Part shown: positions 29,257-41,504 of the stretch, piece after piece | How positions within the stretch are numbered: position 1 is the first letter of the stretch | How the letters are laid out: every line of letters begins with the position of its first letter | From: Diplonema papillatum | Taxonomy: Eukaryota; Euglenozoa; Diplonemea; Diplonemida; Diplonemidae | Direction of reading: 5' to 3' | DNA: 64,000 bases | Assembly: GCA_030068145.1 (NCBI GenBank) | Contig: JAPJBO010000735.1 | Location: forward strand, 51,645-115,644 | Notes under the pieces: generated by a model | Told to the model about the DNA's origin: nothing | Databases searched by the model: none | The model's input: the letters and a program-made list of their open reading frames with translations, nothing else | Made by a program: the position numbers and the translations under genes

Positions 29257-29554
29257 CCGGATATGGCTAGCCATAACCCATAACGAAAGCATGCACTAAA
29301 TATACAATCCGTAACCATAAAGCCCTTTCTTGCTCTAAGAGAACCCATTCATGAACGGTCACACGGAGACCCTAAAACCCCGGTATTTCAAGCGAACGTT
29401 AACTCTAAAATAACCCGTGTGCCCGAAGGTCACCCCCCGGAGACTTTGCATCCCCGAGGCTTCAAGCGAGCCTCCATTCTGAAAAGAGAAGAAAAGGAGG
29501 CGCCGTCAAGCCTCTTTTTTTAAAATCTCTAAAGCACCGAACCTTTTATCCTCA

Positions 29555-29587
<33 letters not shown>

Positions 29588-29640
29588 AGCACATACAATC
29601 TGTTCGTCCTTAGGATCGACGGTAACACAGAATAAGGTAT
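29257..29640 (+). repeat. Further H-type and M-like repeats
   Basis: 29257-29410 is an H unit with full cassette, and 29415-29482 is a diverged cassette. 29549-29580 is an A-tract followed by an M-like hairpin (CGTCCTTAGGATCGACGG). 29641-29934 shows nothing recognised. Confidence 0.5.
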
Positions 29641-29934
29641 CAGAACGACGTAAATCGTCGACGGCAAAATACACACGCATCAAATGTAGTAGTAAAACAA
29701 TATTAAATTTCAAAATTCGCTAGAAAAGGTTCTACAACGAGGGTGGCTGGACTGATGCCTTCTAGTACTTCGAGAAAGAATCTCACTCTAAAGAAGGAAC
29801 CGGCCGACTATGTGTTGCATTGCGCTCTTCGGTGAGTGATACAGGGGGGGTTTTGGGGTTCTTTCATGGTAACAAACGCGTTTGTCATCATGAAGAAGAG
29901 ACAGTTGACAGCGTATCTATCGTCTTATATATTT

Positions 29935-30200
29935 GTCAAATAGGAACTACACACGTGCGCACAAAACTTGTGTTACCAATGCATTGTCAGTTACCTAAAA
30001 ACCTCAAAATACTCAAACACTTTAAAATACTAGCTGGCGCCGTGCTGTGTGCAGGCTGCAGCTCCAAAACAGGCGAGCGCCGCCAGTGCGCCGTGTTATT
30101 TTGGTTTGCTCTTTATTTTCTTACCGCCGACGCGCTCTCTGTCGCTGTTTGCGCCAATTTTGACTACTGTTTACCAGGGTAACAGGTACACGTGCGTGTT
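29935..30200. repeat. Family L-like segment with inverted ends
   Basis: ACACACGTGCGCACAAAACT and, inverted, a GTACACGTGCGTGTTAGCG stretch. GGCGCCGTGCTGTGTGC resembles family L. Imperfect; function unknown. Confidence 0.35.
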
Positions 30201-30424
30201 AGCGTCGCTACGCCAACAAAAAAACCCCAAAACGTGTAGAACGTGGGGGGCCCAAGACTACACTCCACGAAGGAATGTGTGGGTGGTGACCCCTCCGAAC
30301 AGTCTCCCTGGCCCTGGCCCACGCCTGATGCCGCAACCCCTTAACCCGGGCGGCGGCGCTTTGGCATGAGCCAGGAACCTCAAGGGGAGCAGCGCGAGAG
30401 GCATCATCCACGCTTCAAAGGCCC

Positions 30425-30780
30425 ACACACTCCACGAAGGAATGTACTTGGTGTCGGTCACAAACAGTCCCGGACATGGCTAGCCATAACCCATAACGAA
30501 AGCGTGCACTAAATATACAACCCGTAACCACATAGCCCTTTCTTGCTCTAAGAGAACCCATTCATGAACGGCCATACGGAGACCCTAAAACCCCGGAATA
30601 TCAAGCGTTAAAGTTCTAAAAAGAGAGAACCCATACTAGTCACGCCCCCCGGGCGGCAAAAGGGCACCAGATGCCGACAGGGGGAAAAAAAAAAGAAAAA
30701 GAAAAACACCCAACAAGTAACTCTAAAAAGGAGACTTTAAAACCCCGGAGTTTCAAGCGAACTTTCACTCTTAAAAAAAA
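30425..30780 (+). repeat. Family H repeat (fullest copy) and extra cassette
   Basis: 30425-30640: CTCCACGAAGGAATGTACTT, GGACATGGCTAGCCATAACC, TACAACCCGTAACCACA and the cassette. 30725-30780 is a separate cassette ending CACTCTTAAAA. Confidence 0.65.
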
Positions 30781-30924
30781 CGGCCGCGCGAAACCGATTC
30801 AGATGTCGAAGCGCTTCTTGGGTCTGCCTAGCAGAGTCAACCACGCCCAACAGAAGCCAGCGGCAAAGAAGGTGCTGGCCACTGCGCGGCTTACTTGCAG
30901 GGGCCTGGGGGGGGGGCGGCTAAG

Positions 30925-32195
30925 TTGGATGGAAACGCCGTTTCTTTTAGTTTTTTCGAAATATGGAAACGGAAACGGAAACGTTTCCGTTTCTTTTAAA
31001 AGAAACGCCAGAAGGCTCCTCGTGCTGAGGGGTCCTATAGGATACCACTTCGCGGGTCCTTCTGTGTGTCCGTCGGGTGTCCGTTTCCAGCCAAATTTTG
31101 GCTTTCCTTTCAGAGGGCGGGATCACCTTCTTCTTTTGATCTACCAGCGGGCACTTCTCTTCCTCCGTCTTCTGGCGGGCTCTCTGACTCTTCAGGGCCC
31201 TTCCTGGGCTGTTCTTCGACTTGGCTCGGCCCCTTCTTGTGTGTCGTCGCGGTCTCGTTTGTGCAGAGCAGTCGCTGATGCTCACCGCTTTCTTTCGTCG
31301 GCGATCTGAGACGAGCAAATAGGAAACCACAAGCTAATGATGCAGAATGTCGTTACATGCGGATGCTGAGGTTTTCTGGCACCAGATTCCACTCTTCTGT
31401 GCCTACCACTTCGTCCTCTGCTGCTTCCAACCCACGTTCTCATGTTTACTTGTATCGGCGGCCGTGCCGCGTGGGGCTTTTTGAATCTGCAGTCCTCTTC
31501 TGCATTGTCGGTGGTTCTTCCTGCCGTCGCTGTCTATGCTCCGACAACACCGCCCGATGGTGCCCCTTCCGGTGACGGTTGCCACCCGTCGTTGTATGCA
31601 AGGTGCACTGTGGCAATCGATGTTTAACACACACGTTACTGCGTGGCCATCGCTTTTCTGGCGGGTTCAACATTGCCCCGGCATACGTGTGCCCTTCTCA
31701 CCTCTTGATGCTGCTTGCACTCCCTCTTTGTCTTACACCGCTGAAAACCCCGGTCTTGTAGCCTGTGGTGCGGCGGAGCTCCCGCTGTCCTGAACGATCG
31801 TATCTGTATAGCCTATTATTGGAAGCGGATGTGCTTTCCCGATCGTCTTCAGCGCGTTGGCCAACGGCCTCGCATCAACAGAGCATCGTCGCCACAACAG
31901 CCATTGGTATAAAGAGCTGCAGACCTCAAAGTCATCACAACCGGATGCGTGTGGTTGCGCGGTCGCAACTCTTATGCTTCTTTCCTCCCTCTTTTTCGGA
32001 GCCTCCTTGTCCATGGTTTCCCACTGGATTGCGGGGTCCGCCGTTCGGAACACATTTCCGGTCGGACCTTCAGCCAGTATACCAGTGGCATACCAGCCGT
32101 TTCTTTTGAAAAGAAACGGCGTTTCCATCCACCGCCAAAAAGAAGGAAACGGAAACGGAAACGGAAACGGAAACGTTTCCAACGTTTCCATCCTA
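30925..32195. mobile_element. 1.27-kb element bounded by GGAAACG repeats
   Basis: Left end GGATGGAAACGCCGTTTCTT; the right end carries the complement plus runs of GGAAACG (32135-32170) and a second GTTTCCATCC. Open frames cover the interior on both strands: minus-strand residues reading WYATGILAEGPTGNVFRTAD, and a plus-strand frame with a hydrophobic stretch LMLLSSLFFGASLSM. I cannot tell which, if any, is real. Target duplication not evident. Confidence 0.45.
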
Positions 32196-32199
32196 CATA

Positions 32200-33329
32200 G
32201 CCCTAGGGGGGGGGGGCCCGCTGCGGAGGTGGCGTTTATCAAATAAATACCTCGGGCCCAGGAAGAAATGCGTAGTTTGTTAGAAATCTTGCTTTCCTTG
32301 CGGTCCATTTTGTGCTGATAGAGCAGCGAGCTCCCCCGCGTATGTTCCTGGTTGTGCTCGACATCTCTTGTGACAACGAAGCAGACTACACGTCCTCGCC
32401 CGGCATCTCGGAAGATGCAATCGAGTGGTCGAAGTGCTTGTTGCCCTTGTCCTTCTTGGACTTGTCAAGATGGACAACGGGGAAAACCTAGTGCGGCAAG
32501 CCCGCGTTGCTTCTTTCCAAACTGCCATGTAGCCGGCGCCCGGCGATGCATAAAGGCCGACTGCACTACAAGAAAACCGAAGCTTTTACCCTTCAAGAAA
32601 AAAAAGAAGCATGCTCGGTCGCGCAAACAAGAATCTCTATCTTCTCATCCACATTTGGGACCACAAATAACGCTTAAAAAAAAAAAAAAAAAAAAGAAAT
32701 ACGAACCCAGTATGAAATATTCGAAAAAGGAAAAAGGATCGAACAGCAACCCGTATGAATTTATCAATCCCCAATGAAAAGTAGCAATGAAGGGTCGTAT
32801 TTCCCATCATCTTTCCGCTGTCTCTCTCGGTGTGACCAATCTCCCTTGAGCCAGGTAGTCTTTTTGGTGTGCGAGAGCCGAGCGTTGACCTATCATAGCA
32901 GTCTCGTCGTTCTGCTGTCTTAGGAGCTTGCTTGTGCTCTCTCGTGATTGTTATGTTTCGTGTGCTCCGCCCCCCTCCCATGCCCGTGTAGAAGTGTTGG
33001 TTTCAGCAGAACAAAAGCAAGTTACGTTTTCTTCTGATCTGAGAGCCATCGCCCGCAGCGTGTCTCGTGTCTTTCTTGTTGTCTGTTGTGAGATGCGGGG
33101 CAGACTCGTCAACCCGCGGCATCGTCAGCGAAGGGTAAGTGTCGGCGTCTTCGGACAACGTCCTTGCTCCCGCTGGCCTGACGTGGTCAAACGCTCGCAG
33201 GCTAGTTGCCGTCTCAGGTATGCTGATGGTTGTTTTGCGCAAGAGTCATCCAGCACCTCGCAACTCAGCGTTTTCGATGCATTCTTCTTCTCCCTAGATA
33301 GATGATTGTTTTACGTCTACGTGTAAGGG
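32200..33329. other. Unassigned stretch
   Basis: A G-tract lies at 32207-32217 and an A-tract at 32677-32695. No gene, TIR or family member recognised. Confidence 0.3.
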
Positions 33330-36300
33330 CTGGATTGCATCTGGGATGGCAGTCCTCGTCGGTATGCTGTCTCACGTGTGTCCGCGTTCTTCCTTTCCTG
33401 CCGCCTCCATCACACTCTATTGCGAGATACACCCTTGGATTATCGATCTTCATCATTCTGCATCTTCTTACGAATGTTTCTCCCTCGCAACGTGCATGAG
33501 AACCGGAATGCATCCAGGATGGCAGTCCTCGTCAAGTCTGCTGTCTCAGGTGCGTGCTCGTTCTTCCTTGTGACGTTTCAGCAAATCATCAAGATCGGTT
33601 TCTATTGTGAGTTCTGCTGGTGGATCTTTCTACTAACAAATGGCTGTTCTGTGCGAGAACTGGAATGCTCCCAGGACGGCAGTCCTCGTCAGTCTGCTGT
33701 CTCGGTTGCGTTCGTGTGTTCTGCTGGCGGATCTTCTTACTACATGGCTGTTCTGTGCGAGAACTGGTATGCATCCAGGATGGCAGTCCTCGTCAGTCTG
33801 CTATCTCTCAGGTGCGTGCTTGTTCTTCTTGTGGTGTCTCAGCAAATTTCAACAACCGTTTCTGCTGGCGGATCTTTCTACATGGCTGTTCTGCGCGAGA
33901 ACTGGAATGCATCCAGGATGGCAGTCCTCGTCAGTCTGCTGTCTCAGGTGCGTGCTTGTTCTTCTTGTGGTGTCTCAGCAAATCTTCAACAACCGTTTCT
34001 ATTATGAGTTCTGCTGGCGGATCTTCTTACTCCATGGCTGTTCTGTGCGAGAACTGGTATGCATCCAGGATGGCAGTCCTCGTCAGTCTGCTGTCTCTTG
34101 GGTGCGTGCTTGTTCTTCTTGTGGTGTCTCAGCAAATCTCAAGAACCGTTTCTATTATGAGTTCTGCTGGCGGATCTTCTTACTACATAGCTGTTCTGTG
34201 CGAGAACTGGTATGCATCCAGGATGGCAGTCCTCGTCAGTCTGCTGTCTCTCGGGTGCGTGCTTGTTCTTCTTGTGGTGTCTCAGCAAATTTCAAGAACC
34301 GTTTCTATTATGAGTTCTGCTGGCGGATCTTTCTACATGGCTGTTCTGCGCGAGAACTGGAATGCATCCAGGATGGCAGTCCTCGTCAGTCTGCTGTTTC
34401 AGGTGCGTGCTTGTTCTTCTTGTGGTGTCTCAGCAAATTTCAAGAACCGTTTCTATTATGAGTTCTGCTGGCGGATCTTGCGAGAACTAGAATGCATCCA
34501 GGATGGCAGTCCTCGTCAGTCTGCTGTCTCAGGTGCGTGCTTGTTCTTGTGGTGTCTCAGCAAATTTCAACAACCGTTTCTGCTGGCGGATCTTTCAACA
34601 TGGCTGTTCTGCGCGAGAACTGGTATGCATCCAGGATGGCAGTCCTCGTCAGTCTGCTGTCTCTCGGGTGCGTGCTTGTTCTTCTTGTGGTGTCTCAGCA
34701 AATCTTCAACAACCGTTTCTATTATGAGTTCTGCTGGCGGATCTTTCTACATGGCTGTTCTGCGCGAGAACTGGAATGCATCCAGGATGGCAGTCCTCGT
34801 CAGTCTGCTGTTTCAGGTGCGTGCTTGTTCTTCTTGTGGTGTCTCAGCAAATTTCAAGAACCGTTTCTATTATGAGTTCTGCTGGCGGATCTTGCGAGAA
34901 CTAGAATGCATCCAGGATGGCAGTCCTCGTCAGTCTGCTGTCTCAGGTGCGTGCTTGTTCTTGTGGTGTCTCAGCAAATTTCAACAACCGTTTCTGCTGG
35001 CGGATCTTTCAACATGGCTGTTCTGCGCGAGAACTGGTATGCATCCAGGATGGCAGTCCTCGTCAGTCTGCTGTCTCTCGGGTGCGTGCTTGTTCTTCTT
35101 GTGGTGTCTCAGCAAATTTTAAGAACCGTTTCTATTATGAGTTCTGCTGGCGGATCTTTCTACATGGCTGTTCTGCGCGAGAACTGGAATGCATCCAGGA
35201 TGGCAGTCCTCGTCAGTCTGCTGTTTCAGGTGCGTGCTTGTTCTTCTTGTGGTGTCTCAGCAAATTTCAAGAACCGTTTCTATTATGAGTTCTGCTGGCG
35301 GATCTTGCGAGAACTAGAATGCATCCAGGATGGCAGTCCTCGTCAGTCTGCTGTCTCAGGTGCGTGCTTGTTCTTGTGGTGTCTCAGCAAATTTCAACAA
35401 CCGTTTCTGCTGGCGGATCTTTCAACATGGCTGTTCTGCGCGAGAACTGGTATGCATCCAGGATGGCAGTCCTCGTCAGTCTGCTGTCTCTCGGGTGCGT
35501 GCTTGTTCTTCTTGTGGTGTCTCAGCAAATTTCAACAACCGTTTCTATTATGAGTTCTGCTGGCGGATCTTTCTACATGGCTGTTCTGCGCGAGAACTGG
35601 AATGCATCCAGGATGGCAGTCCTCGTCAGTCTGCTGTCTCAGGTGCGTGCTTGTTCTTCGTGGTGTCTCAGCAAATCTTCAACAACCGTTTCTGCTGGCG
35701 GATCCTTCTACTGCATGGCTATTCTGTGCGGGAACTGGGTGCATCCAGGATGGCAGTCCTCGTCAGTCTGCCGTCTTGGTTGTGTTCGTGTTCTTCCTTC
35801 CTGCGGCCCCCATCCACAACATTCTCTTGCGTATGGGCTCATCAGACTGCGGCCAGGTGCGTGCTTGTTCTTCCTGGTTGGAATCAGCAAATGAAGAAAC
35901 GTTTCAGTAGCGAATCGCGAGAACGGAATGCATCCAGGATGGCAGGCCTCGTCAGCCTGCTGTCTCGGGTGTGTTCTTGTTCTTCCTACCCTGGAGTATG
36001 GATTCTGCATGTGTCTATGAATGCTTCGTCCCCCTCGTAACGTGCATACGAACTGGTAAGCGTCCAGGAGGGCAGTCCTCGTCAGTCTCTCCGGCGCGTG
36101 CTTGTTCCTCGTGTCGTTTCAACGAGAAAGCAAGGAACGTTTCTATGTTGAGTTCTGCTGGTCGATATTTCTTTTACACTGGCCGTTTTGTAGGAGAACT
36201 GCAATGCATACGGGATGGCAGGCCTCGTCAGTCTGCTGTCTCGGGTGCGTTCTTGTTCTTCCTTGTGATGTGTTCGTGTATGGGGGCTGAGATACATCAG

Positions 36301-36560
36301 TTCCCGTTCTGCCGTCTCAGGCACAGCGAGCCATGTGATGTTAGTTTTGTGCAAGGGCTGGGAACGGGGTCTGAGGTAGTGGTCCTTGTTGCTGCCTCAG
36401 GTGTGTCTTTTACGGAGTACCATGTCATGTCATATGTGTGTGAGTGTGTAGATACATCTAGGGTAGCAGTCCTCGTCAAACTGTTGCGTTGGGTGCGTGT
36501 GCGTGTGCTAGTTGTTTGTACGTGGGACGAGGTGGGGATGCGTCATGGGGTAGCGGTTGT
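33330..36560 (+). repeat. Satellite-like tandem array, ~130-155-bp monomers
   Basis: The core GCATCCAGGATGGCAGTCCT occurs at 33510, 33771, 33909, 34061, 34214, 34364, 34494, 34627, 34778, 34908, 35041, 35191, 35321, 35454, 35604 and 35741, then decays outwards to both sides. Long plus-strand frames run through it (up to 500 codons), but spacings are not multiples of three and different frames are open in parallel. They are a side effect of a stop-poor unit, not a gene. Confidence 0.8.
34364..35605 (+). repeat. 413-bp higher-order repeat inside the array
   Basis: Monomer spacings cycle 130-133-151, 130-133-150, 130-133-150, giving three nearly identical trimers. The homogenised core is flanked by older diverged monomers, as in centromeric satellites. 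Each monomer carries CAG-GTGCGT and, about 30 bases later, TCTCAG, resembling splice-site sequences. Confidence 0.75.
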
Positions 36561-37008
36561 CGTCGTACCGTAATCTCATGCGCGTGCCTTGTTCTCCTTT
36601 GTGATGTTTCTGTTGCGCGGGGGAGCTCTCTCTGGGGAAGTACTCGTTCTGCTGCCCTCGGCGTGTTGCTCTCCTTCGCGCGGGTTTTGTCTTTTTCACC
36701 CCCTTCTTTTGTAGAGAAGTCACTTTTGTGCATTCGGGAACAGGATGGATCCCGACAGGCAGTTTCTCGTCGTCGTTCTGCTGCCACCGGTGTTTTCGCC
36801 TGTTCTCAGGTCTCTTTTTGTTTTGTTTTCCGACACACCAACTAAGCAATCTGGAGAATGTGAGAAGCTCGCCACCGCTGCACGCGGCGTTACACTTGCG
36901 CCTTCGGTGTTGCGTTGCGTGTGCAACCTATGCAAATCATTCAGCAAACGAACACCGCCTTCCTATCATCATTTTCAGGGGTTCTTTTTTATTCTGCGCT
37001 TTTTCTTT
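36561..37008. other. Unassigned pyrimidine-rich stretch
   Basis: T/C-rich, GT-rich sequence continuing the style of the array, with no recognisable monomer, gene or repeat. Confidence 0.3.
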
Positions 37009-37304
37009 TACATAAGCGCCAGCTTGAAAGGAAATGCTCGACGATGCTGCCCGAAAAAGAACAGAAGGGATCCCAAGTGCTGTAACTACCGAACCACGTG
37101 TTGAACGGACGTGAGGTCATGCGGGTCTACCCCTACACGACAAATCACACAAACACAACAGGTCAAAAAATCCTGAGTGAGAAAACAACACACGGTGGTG
37201 TAAGCGAAGAACAAATCAGATTGTGTTTGTATTGTATTTGCCCCTTACCTCTATATTTCCCCCCTTCCATTCGGAGTCGAAGCAGCTACGTCGAGTATTT
37301 TTGC
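37009..37304 (+). repeat. Family C repeat, copy 4 (full length)
   Basis: Best-preserved copy: ATAAGCGCCAGCTTGAAAGG to CAGCTACGTCGAGTATTTTT. Inverted ends AAATGCTCGACG / CGTCGAGTATTT. 37305-37886 holds a C-tract followed by an A-tract (37761-37802) and nothing else recognised. Confidence 0.7.
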
Positions 37305-37886
37305 GCGAAACCTGTTGAATTCCTGCAGCCGGTAGGGGCGAGCTCTCATCAACCGTAAAATACTATTTTTTCGAGACATCGCATGTCTATTCGATTTTGC
37401 TGTTCTGTTATGTCCAAAAGAAAGCAACAAAGAATGCAGAAATATTCACAGAAATCCAAGAGAAAAAAACAGCGCTGCAACTCGGTCACATCATACATTG
37501 AACCGTAGGGAAAATGAAGGAGCAAAGCGCCTCCCCTGGTATCACCCCGCTGGTGCACAGTTGACAACCCCCTATCTTTGGCACCCTTGCCCTAGGGCTG
37601 CTTCGATTACTTGGCTGTTCGTGTGCGGGACGACCAAAGCAGTGCAAAGTTCGCCCTTTAGGGCTGACATCGGCATCCGCCACGAAATGCGACAGCGTCG
37701 AGTCGCGTTTGCAACGTTCCAAGCAGTAAGGGTTAGCTCTTTCTTTTGCTGCGCGAAAGCACCCCCCCCCCCCCCCCCCCAAAAAAAAAAAAAAAAAAAA
37801 AAGCTTTCAAACTTTAACTCTTAAAAAAGCAAACGGTTTAATTTGTGTTTCAACTAGCTACTAAGCATTCTAAAAAAAAACGCAAC

Positions 37887-37939
37887 CCCCCACGAGAGGC
37901 AGTGTTCTGCCTGACATTAAACTAAGGTTCTCCCCCCAA
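37887..37939 (+). repeat. Family B structured repeat, copy 2
   Basis: GAGAGGCAGTGTTCTGCCTG hairpin then TTAAACTAAGGTTCTCCCCC. Confidence 0.55.
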
Positions 37940-38220
37940 AAAGAAGCACACAGGAAAATACGTAAGCCATACCAGCAGGAAAAACAAACAGCATAAAAAG
38001 TAGAGTGGCGTTTGTAACCAAGCTGGTTACCACTGCACAGTTTCTAAAAATAAATAAATTATTATGTGTTTTTCTTTCACTCGAAAAAGAGAGCTGGGAG
38101 GGCTCGATGGTTCCGATGGCCGCCCGGATCCGAACCATACCTCTAGGGGTTCGATCCATGGCGGGGCATATGCGGGAAAGTATGGCTCCGGACATTTTTC
38201 AAGGTCCAGGACAGAAGGGT

Positions 38221-38305
38221 AACCCAATCAACTTCCAACGGGAAACCCTGCCTAAAGGTAGGCGTCACCTCGAGGTGGGCCAGTCTGCCACGTGCTGTCG
38301 TTGCG
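38221..38305 (+). repeat. Family A structured repeat, copy 3
   Basis: CTGCCTAAAGG, then hairpin CACC-TCGA-GGTG, then CAGTCTGCCACGTGCTGTCG. The stem sequence differs from copy 1 but still pairs. 38306-39717 holds nothing recognised except a minus-strand 222-codon frame (39032-39700) without a known domain. Confidence 0.5.
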
Positions 38306-39717
38306 GCCCGACTTCGAGGGGTGGCCGGCGGGGGCGGGACACGCAAACATACCCAACACAAAAAATATTCTGGGGGCATCTTTTCACTTTTTTCAAAAAT
38401 TCTATCATCGGCCCAACGTGGCACCTGCCGCGTGCAAGTTTTCCGCTGCCAAAAAATGCCGCGATCTGACGGAACTTTTTCCTCAAAAAGCGGTTTAGCT
38501 CGGAAACTCTCGAGGGCTGGTTCTTTCGACCTCGAATACGCGTGGGAAATTCCACGGGAGAGGCGGGAGAGTGCACTATTTCTTGCGCGAGAGTTGGACA
38601 GGTGCAGTACGGTAACTGTTTCCCGAGGTTGACCTCAAAACCCCTTTCACGTAAATCAGGCTCGGGTTGTGCCGCCCCCATTCATGAAGGAAATGGATGA
38701 AAGAAAAAGAAAACAAAGGGGCAAAATCATACGACTTGCCCCGCGGACTACTACGGGGACAACCCCGCGAGGGAGAAAAGAAAAAGAAATGCGCCGAATC
38801 ATCTGATGATCCCGCAGGTCTCGTCAGACTCCACAGCGGACGAAGCGCGCACCGGAGACAAACAGTGCGCGGGGCGAGAAAGCGACCGCAAGCATGGCAC
38901 GACGGTAGTCGGTAGCGGCTCGTACAGTCTACTGTCACGGGCTGAGCAATACGATAATACACCAGCTATGGTAATACACGTCGGACGTCGCTTTCGGGTG
39001 TCTGCTCCAGCCTTCCCTGAATGCCAGCCCCTTACAGGAGTGCACAGTCATGTTGTATCATCCGCCTTGACTCTCTCGTTTGTCTGTGAATATTGCCCCG
39101 TTCTTCTTCTCGGATGTGTCTTGTCTCCCGAACTAGAACGACACCTACTACTATAGCAAGTTCAAAACATACCAGTAGTGCTTTACCCCCTCTCGCTATG
39201 GTTCGGTTTGGTATACCGTGCGTGTGTGCGTGTGTCGCCCGTGTTGGACGCATCGGGCTGTTATATGAGTGTATCCAGCGAATCAGATGATGGTCTTGAT
39301 AGATCACATGCATCCACTCGATCGTTGTGCAGAACCGCATGCACGTGTGAATATTCCCAAACCGGTGTTTTCTCTTTGGCGCAAACTCGGTATTGGATTG
39401 AGGTGCCATAGTCTCCTGGGCTGAGGTGCCATAGTCTGCTTGTTGCGCGCGTGCACTGATACTGCCTCCTGGCTGTGATTCGACCCGGGGTGGCGGCGTT
39501 GCGTGGCACGCACGAAAAGAAGGGGGAAAACATGAAGAAGAACCGACAGTCTTCTCAAAAATTAAGAAGGATTCGACCGCCAGGGACTGGAACCAATACG
39601 GCGTTTTATTGCCCACAGGAGAATCTCCGACGCTTAGCGAAGGACTCGACTGTGACACACCTGCAGGACTCCTGCCAATAGCAGGAAGACTGTCGACCAA
39701 AAGGAAAAGAAAGAAGG

Positions 39718-39765
39718 TCGCTAGACACCAAACTGATCGTCCTTGGGGATCGACGGTAACCAGGG
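39718..39765 (+). repeat. Family M-like tail, diverged
   Basis: CTAGACACCAAACTGATCGT, then CCTTGGGGATCGACGGTAAC. The CGTCC..GGATCG stem is kept. 39766-40250 holds nothing else recognised. Confidence 0.45.
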
Positions 39766-40250
39766 TTTATTCTAGGGGGTCCAACGGGGTCCAACTGTTT
39801 CCAGATTGTAGCTCAGAAAGCCTGTGTCCCGCTGCAATGATCACGTGTCTGCTATGTACGGTAACACCACCTTTACACTGTCACGCAATTGCACTTGAAA
39901 TAGGAAGAGCAGGACTTCGCCTTAACCTGCAGGATTGTAATAAGTAGGTGAGGTTGACAACACCGCATGGGAAAAATACCTCCGGTTTCAGTGGATATGA
40001 GCCGGACCCCTCATAACTTGCACTCTTAAAACCGAAAACCCAGAATCCTGGAATATACCCTGGTCAACACACACAAATACTTTCACTCTAAAAAACAGCA
40101 ACTACACCCGTCTTGGGGGTGGCGGTGAACGTTCCGCGTTCGCCATACATTCATTTCTTCTGCGACTACTACGACGATACGCGGGCCGGTGCGCGGGGGG
40201 CTGAACTAATAAAAGGGAGGGAACCAATACAAGTCACGCCCCCCCCCCGA

Positions 40251-40324
40251 AGAAGACTTGATGCTAATATCAAACACATGAGAGGCAAGTAGCGCCTGAA
40301 CACGAAACTAAGATGTTCCCCCCA
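40251..40324 (+). repeat. Family B structured repeat, copy 3
   Basis: ACTTGATGCTAATATCAAAC, hairpin AGGC..GCCT, ACGAAACTAAGATGTTCCCC. 40325-41001 contains an A-tract at 40364-40380, a T-tract at 40688-40704 and nothing else recognised. Confidence 0.6.
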
Positions 40325-41001
40325 TTCGGCCCGAAGGGCAAGAGTGCCGGTAGGAAAACGGGGGAAAAAAAAAAAAAAAAGAAATCGCCGGAAACACAAA
40401 AAACACTTTAAAAAACAAGTCAATCAACAATCCTCAGACTCGGGAGGGGGAAGGCGGGGGTTTTGAAGAAGCATCTGCTTTGTAGAAAACCTCTCGAAGG
40501 GGGCCTCTGAACGTGCGAGAGGAAAATGCGAAGAGTACACCCACGGCGCGCAGATGCTGTGTCTTCGACTACCGATGGTGTTCGCCCATTCCCCATAGAC
40601 CGCGTTGAATGCAAGCAGAGGCATCGCAACCAGATCGCTTCCAGCCAATGGAAGTCAGAAATTGTTCCCGTTTGCCCATCTCCCGCCTTTTTTTTTTTTT
40701 TTTTGCTCTGAACAGACAGCGAGCCAAAGCGAACCACTTCGCAAAAAGCAAAGCACAAACGCAAAAGCAAAATCACATGGGAGGCAGTTGTTTGCATTCG
40801 ATCGTCGGTCGTTATTGAAAAAAAAACAAGACGGAACAAGTTGAAGATGCTGCCTGTGTGGGTTTAGCGCCGTTTTCCGGTTACAGCTAAAGCACACAAA
40901 GACTCTAAAGAAACTTTAACAAAAAGAAGAAAGAAGAAAAAACAGGAAAAATCGAAAACAAAAAGAGCTTTTTTTGCATGGGTCACAATATTTCTTCACT
41001 C

Positions 41002-41073
41002 CATTATGTCACGCAAACGCTCATTATGTCACGCAAACGCTCATTATGTCACGCAAACGCTCATTATGTCACG
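41002..41073 (+). repeat. 20-bp perfect tandem repeat, 3.6 copies
   Basis: CATTATGTCACGCAAACGCT repeated exactly at 41002, 41022, 41042 and partly at 41062. Confidence 0.85.
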
Positions 41074-41270
41074 GCTCCAAAAATATGGGACAGCACAAAA
41101 AAATGAGGATGTGTGATGCACATAAATGACACAAAAGTGAATAAAAATGGCTGCCAACCAAGTAAATGACTGATGCACAACCGAAAGTGAGTCGGAACAC
41201 ACGAGGAATGCTGTGCTGATGACGAAAGAGAAGGAGAAAGAGCGGTGCGAGGTGGTCCTCTGAGAGCTAC

Positions 41271-41504
41271 TTGTTAGAACGCTTTGGTGCTGCCTTTGCT
41301 GCCATCTTTGGCGCTGCCATCGGTGCAGACGGAACGCCAATGGTGATATTTGCACGTTCACAAATGTACGAGAACGAATTGTTGCAGGAATTCACAGCAG
41401 ACGGGGGTTTCCTGAAGGGAACTGCACCAAACGGGGCAAGGAATTCTCTGCAGAAGGCAAAGCCTGAGGGACCTCAGGCACAGAGGTTCATCTCTCGACT
41501 CTGA
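41271..41504 (+). CDS. Coding-like ORF, 77 residues, unknown
   Basis: LERFGAAFAAIFGAAIGADG, then TPMVIFARSQMYENELLQEF, ending GPQAQRFISRL and TGA at 41502-41504. Composition is protein-like, with an alanine-rich N-terminal part encoded by GCTGCC repeats. It overlaps the 3' end of a convergent ORF by 17 bases. It sits between a 20-bp tandem repeat and a long hairpin and may belong to an undescribed element. No family recognised. Confidence 0.3.
   Translation: MLERFGAAFAAIFGAAIGADGTPMVIFARSQMYENELLQEFTADGGFLKGTAPNGARNSLQKAKPEGPQAQRFISRL

Noticed and set aside
33620-35122. A 500-codon open frame across the tandem array
   Set aside because: Other plus frames are open in parallel and monomer spacing is not a multiple of three, so the frame is a by-product of a stop-poor repeat.
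38149-38158. GGTTCGATCC, a match to the tRNA B-box
   Set aside because: No cloverleaf, acceptor stem or A-box could be fitted around it.
39032-39700. 222-codon minus-strand frame
   Set aside because: Contains a short direct repeat (GAGGTGCCATAGTCT), no recognisable domain and no third-position bias that I could judge; not listed as a gene.
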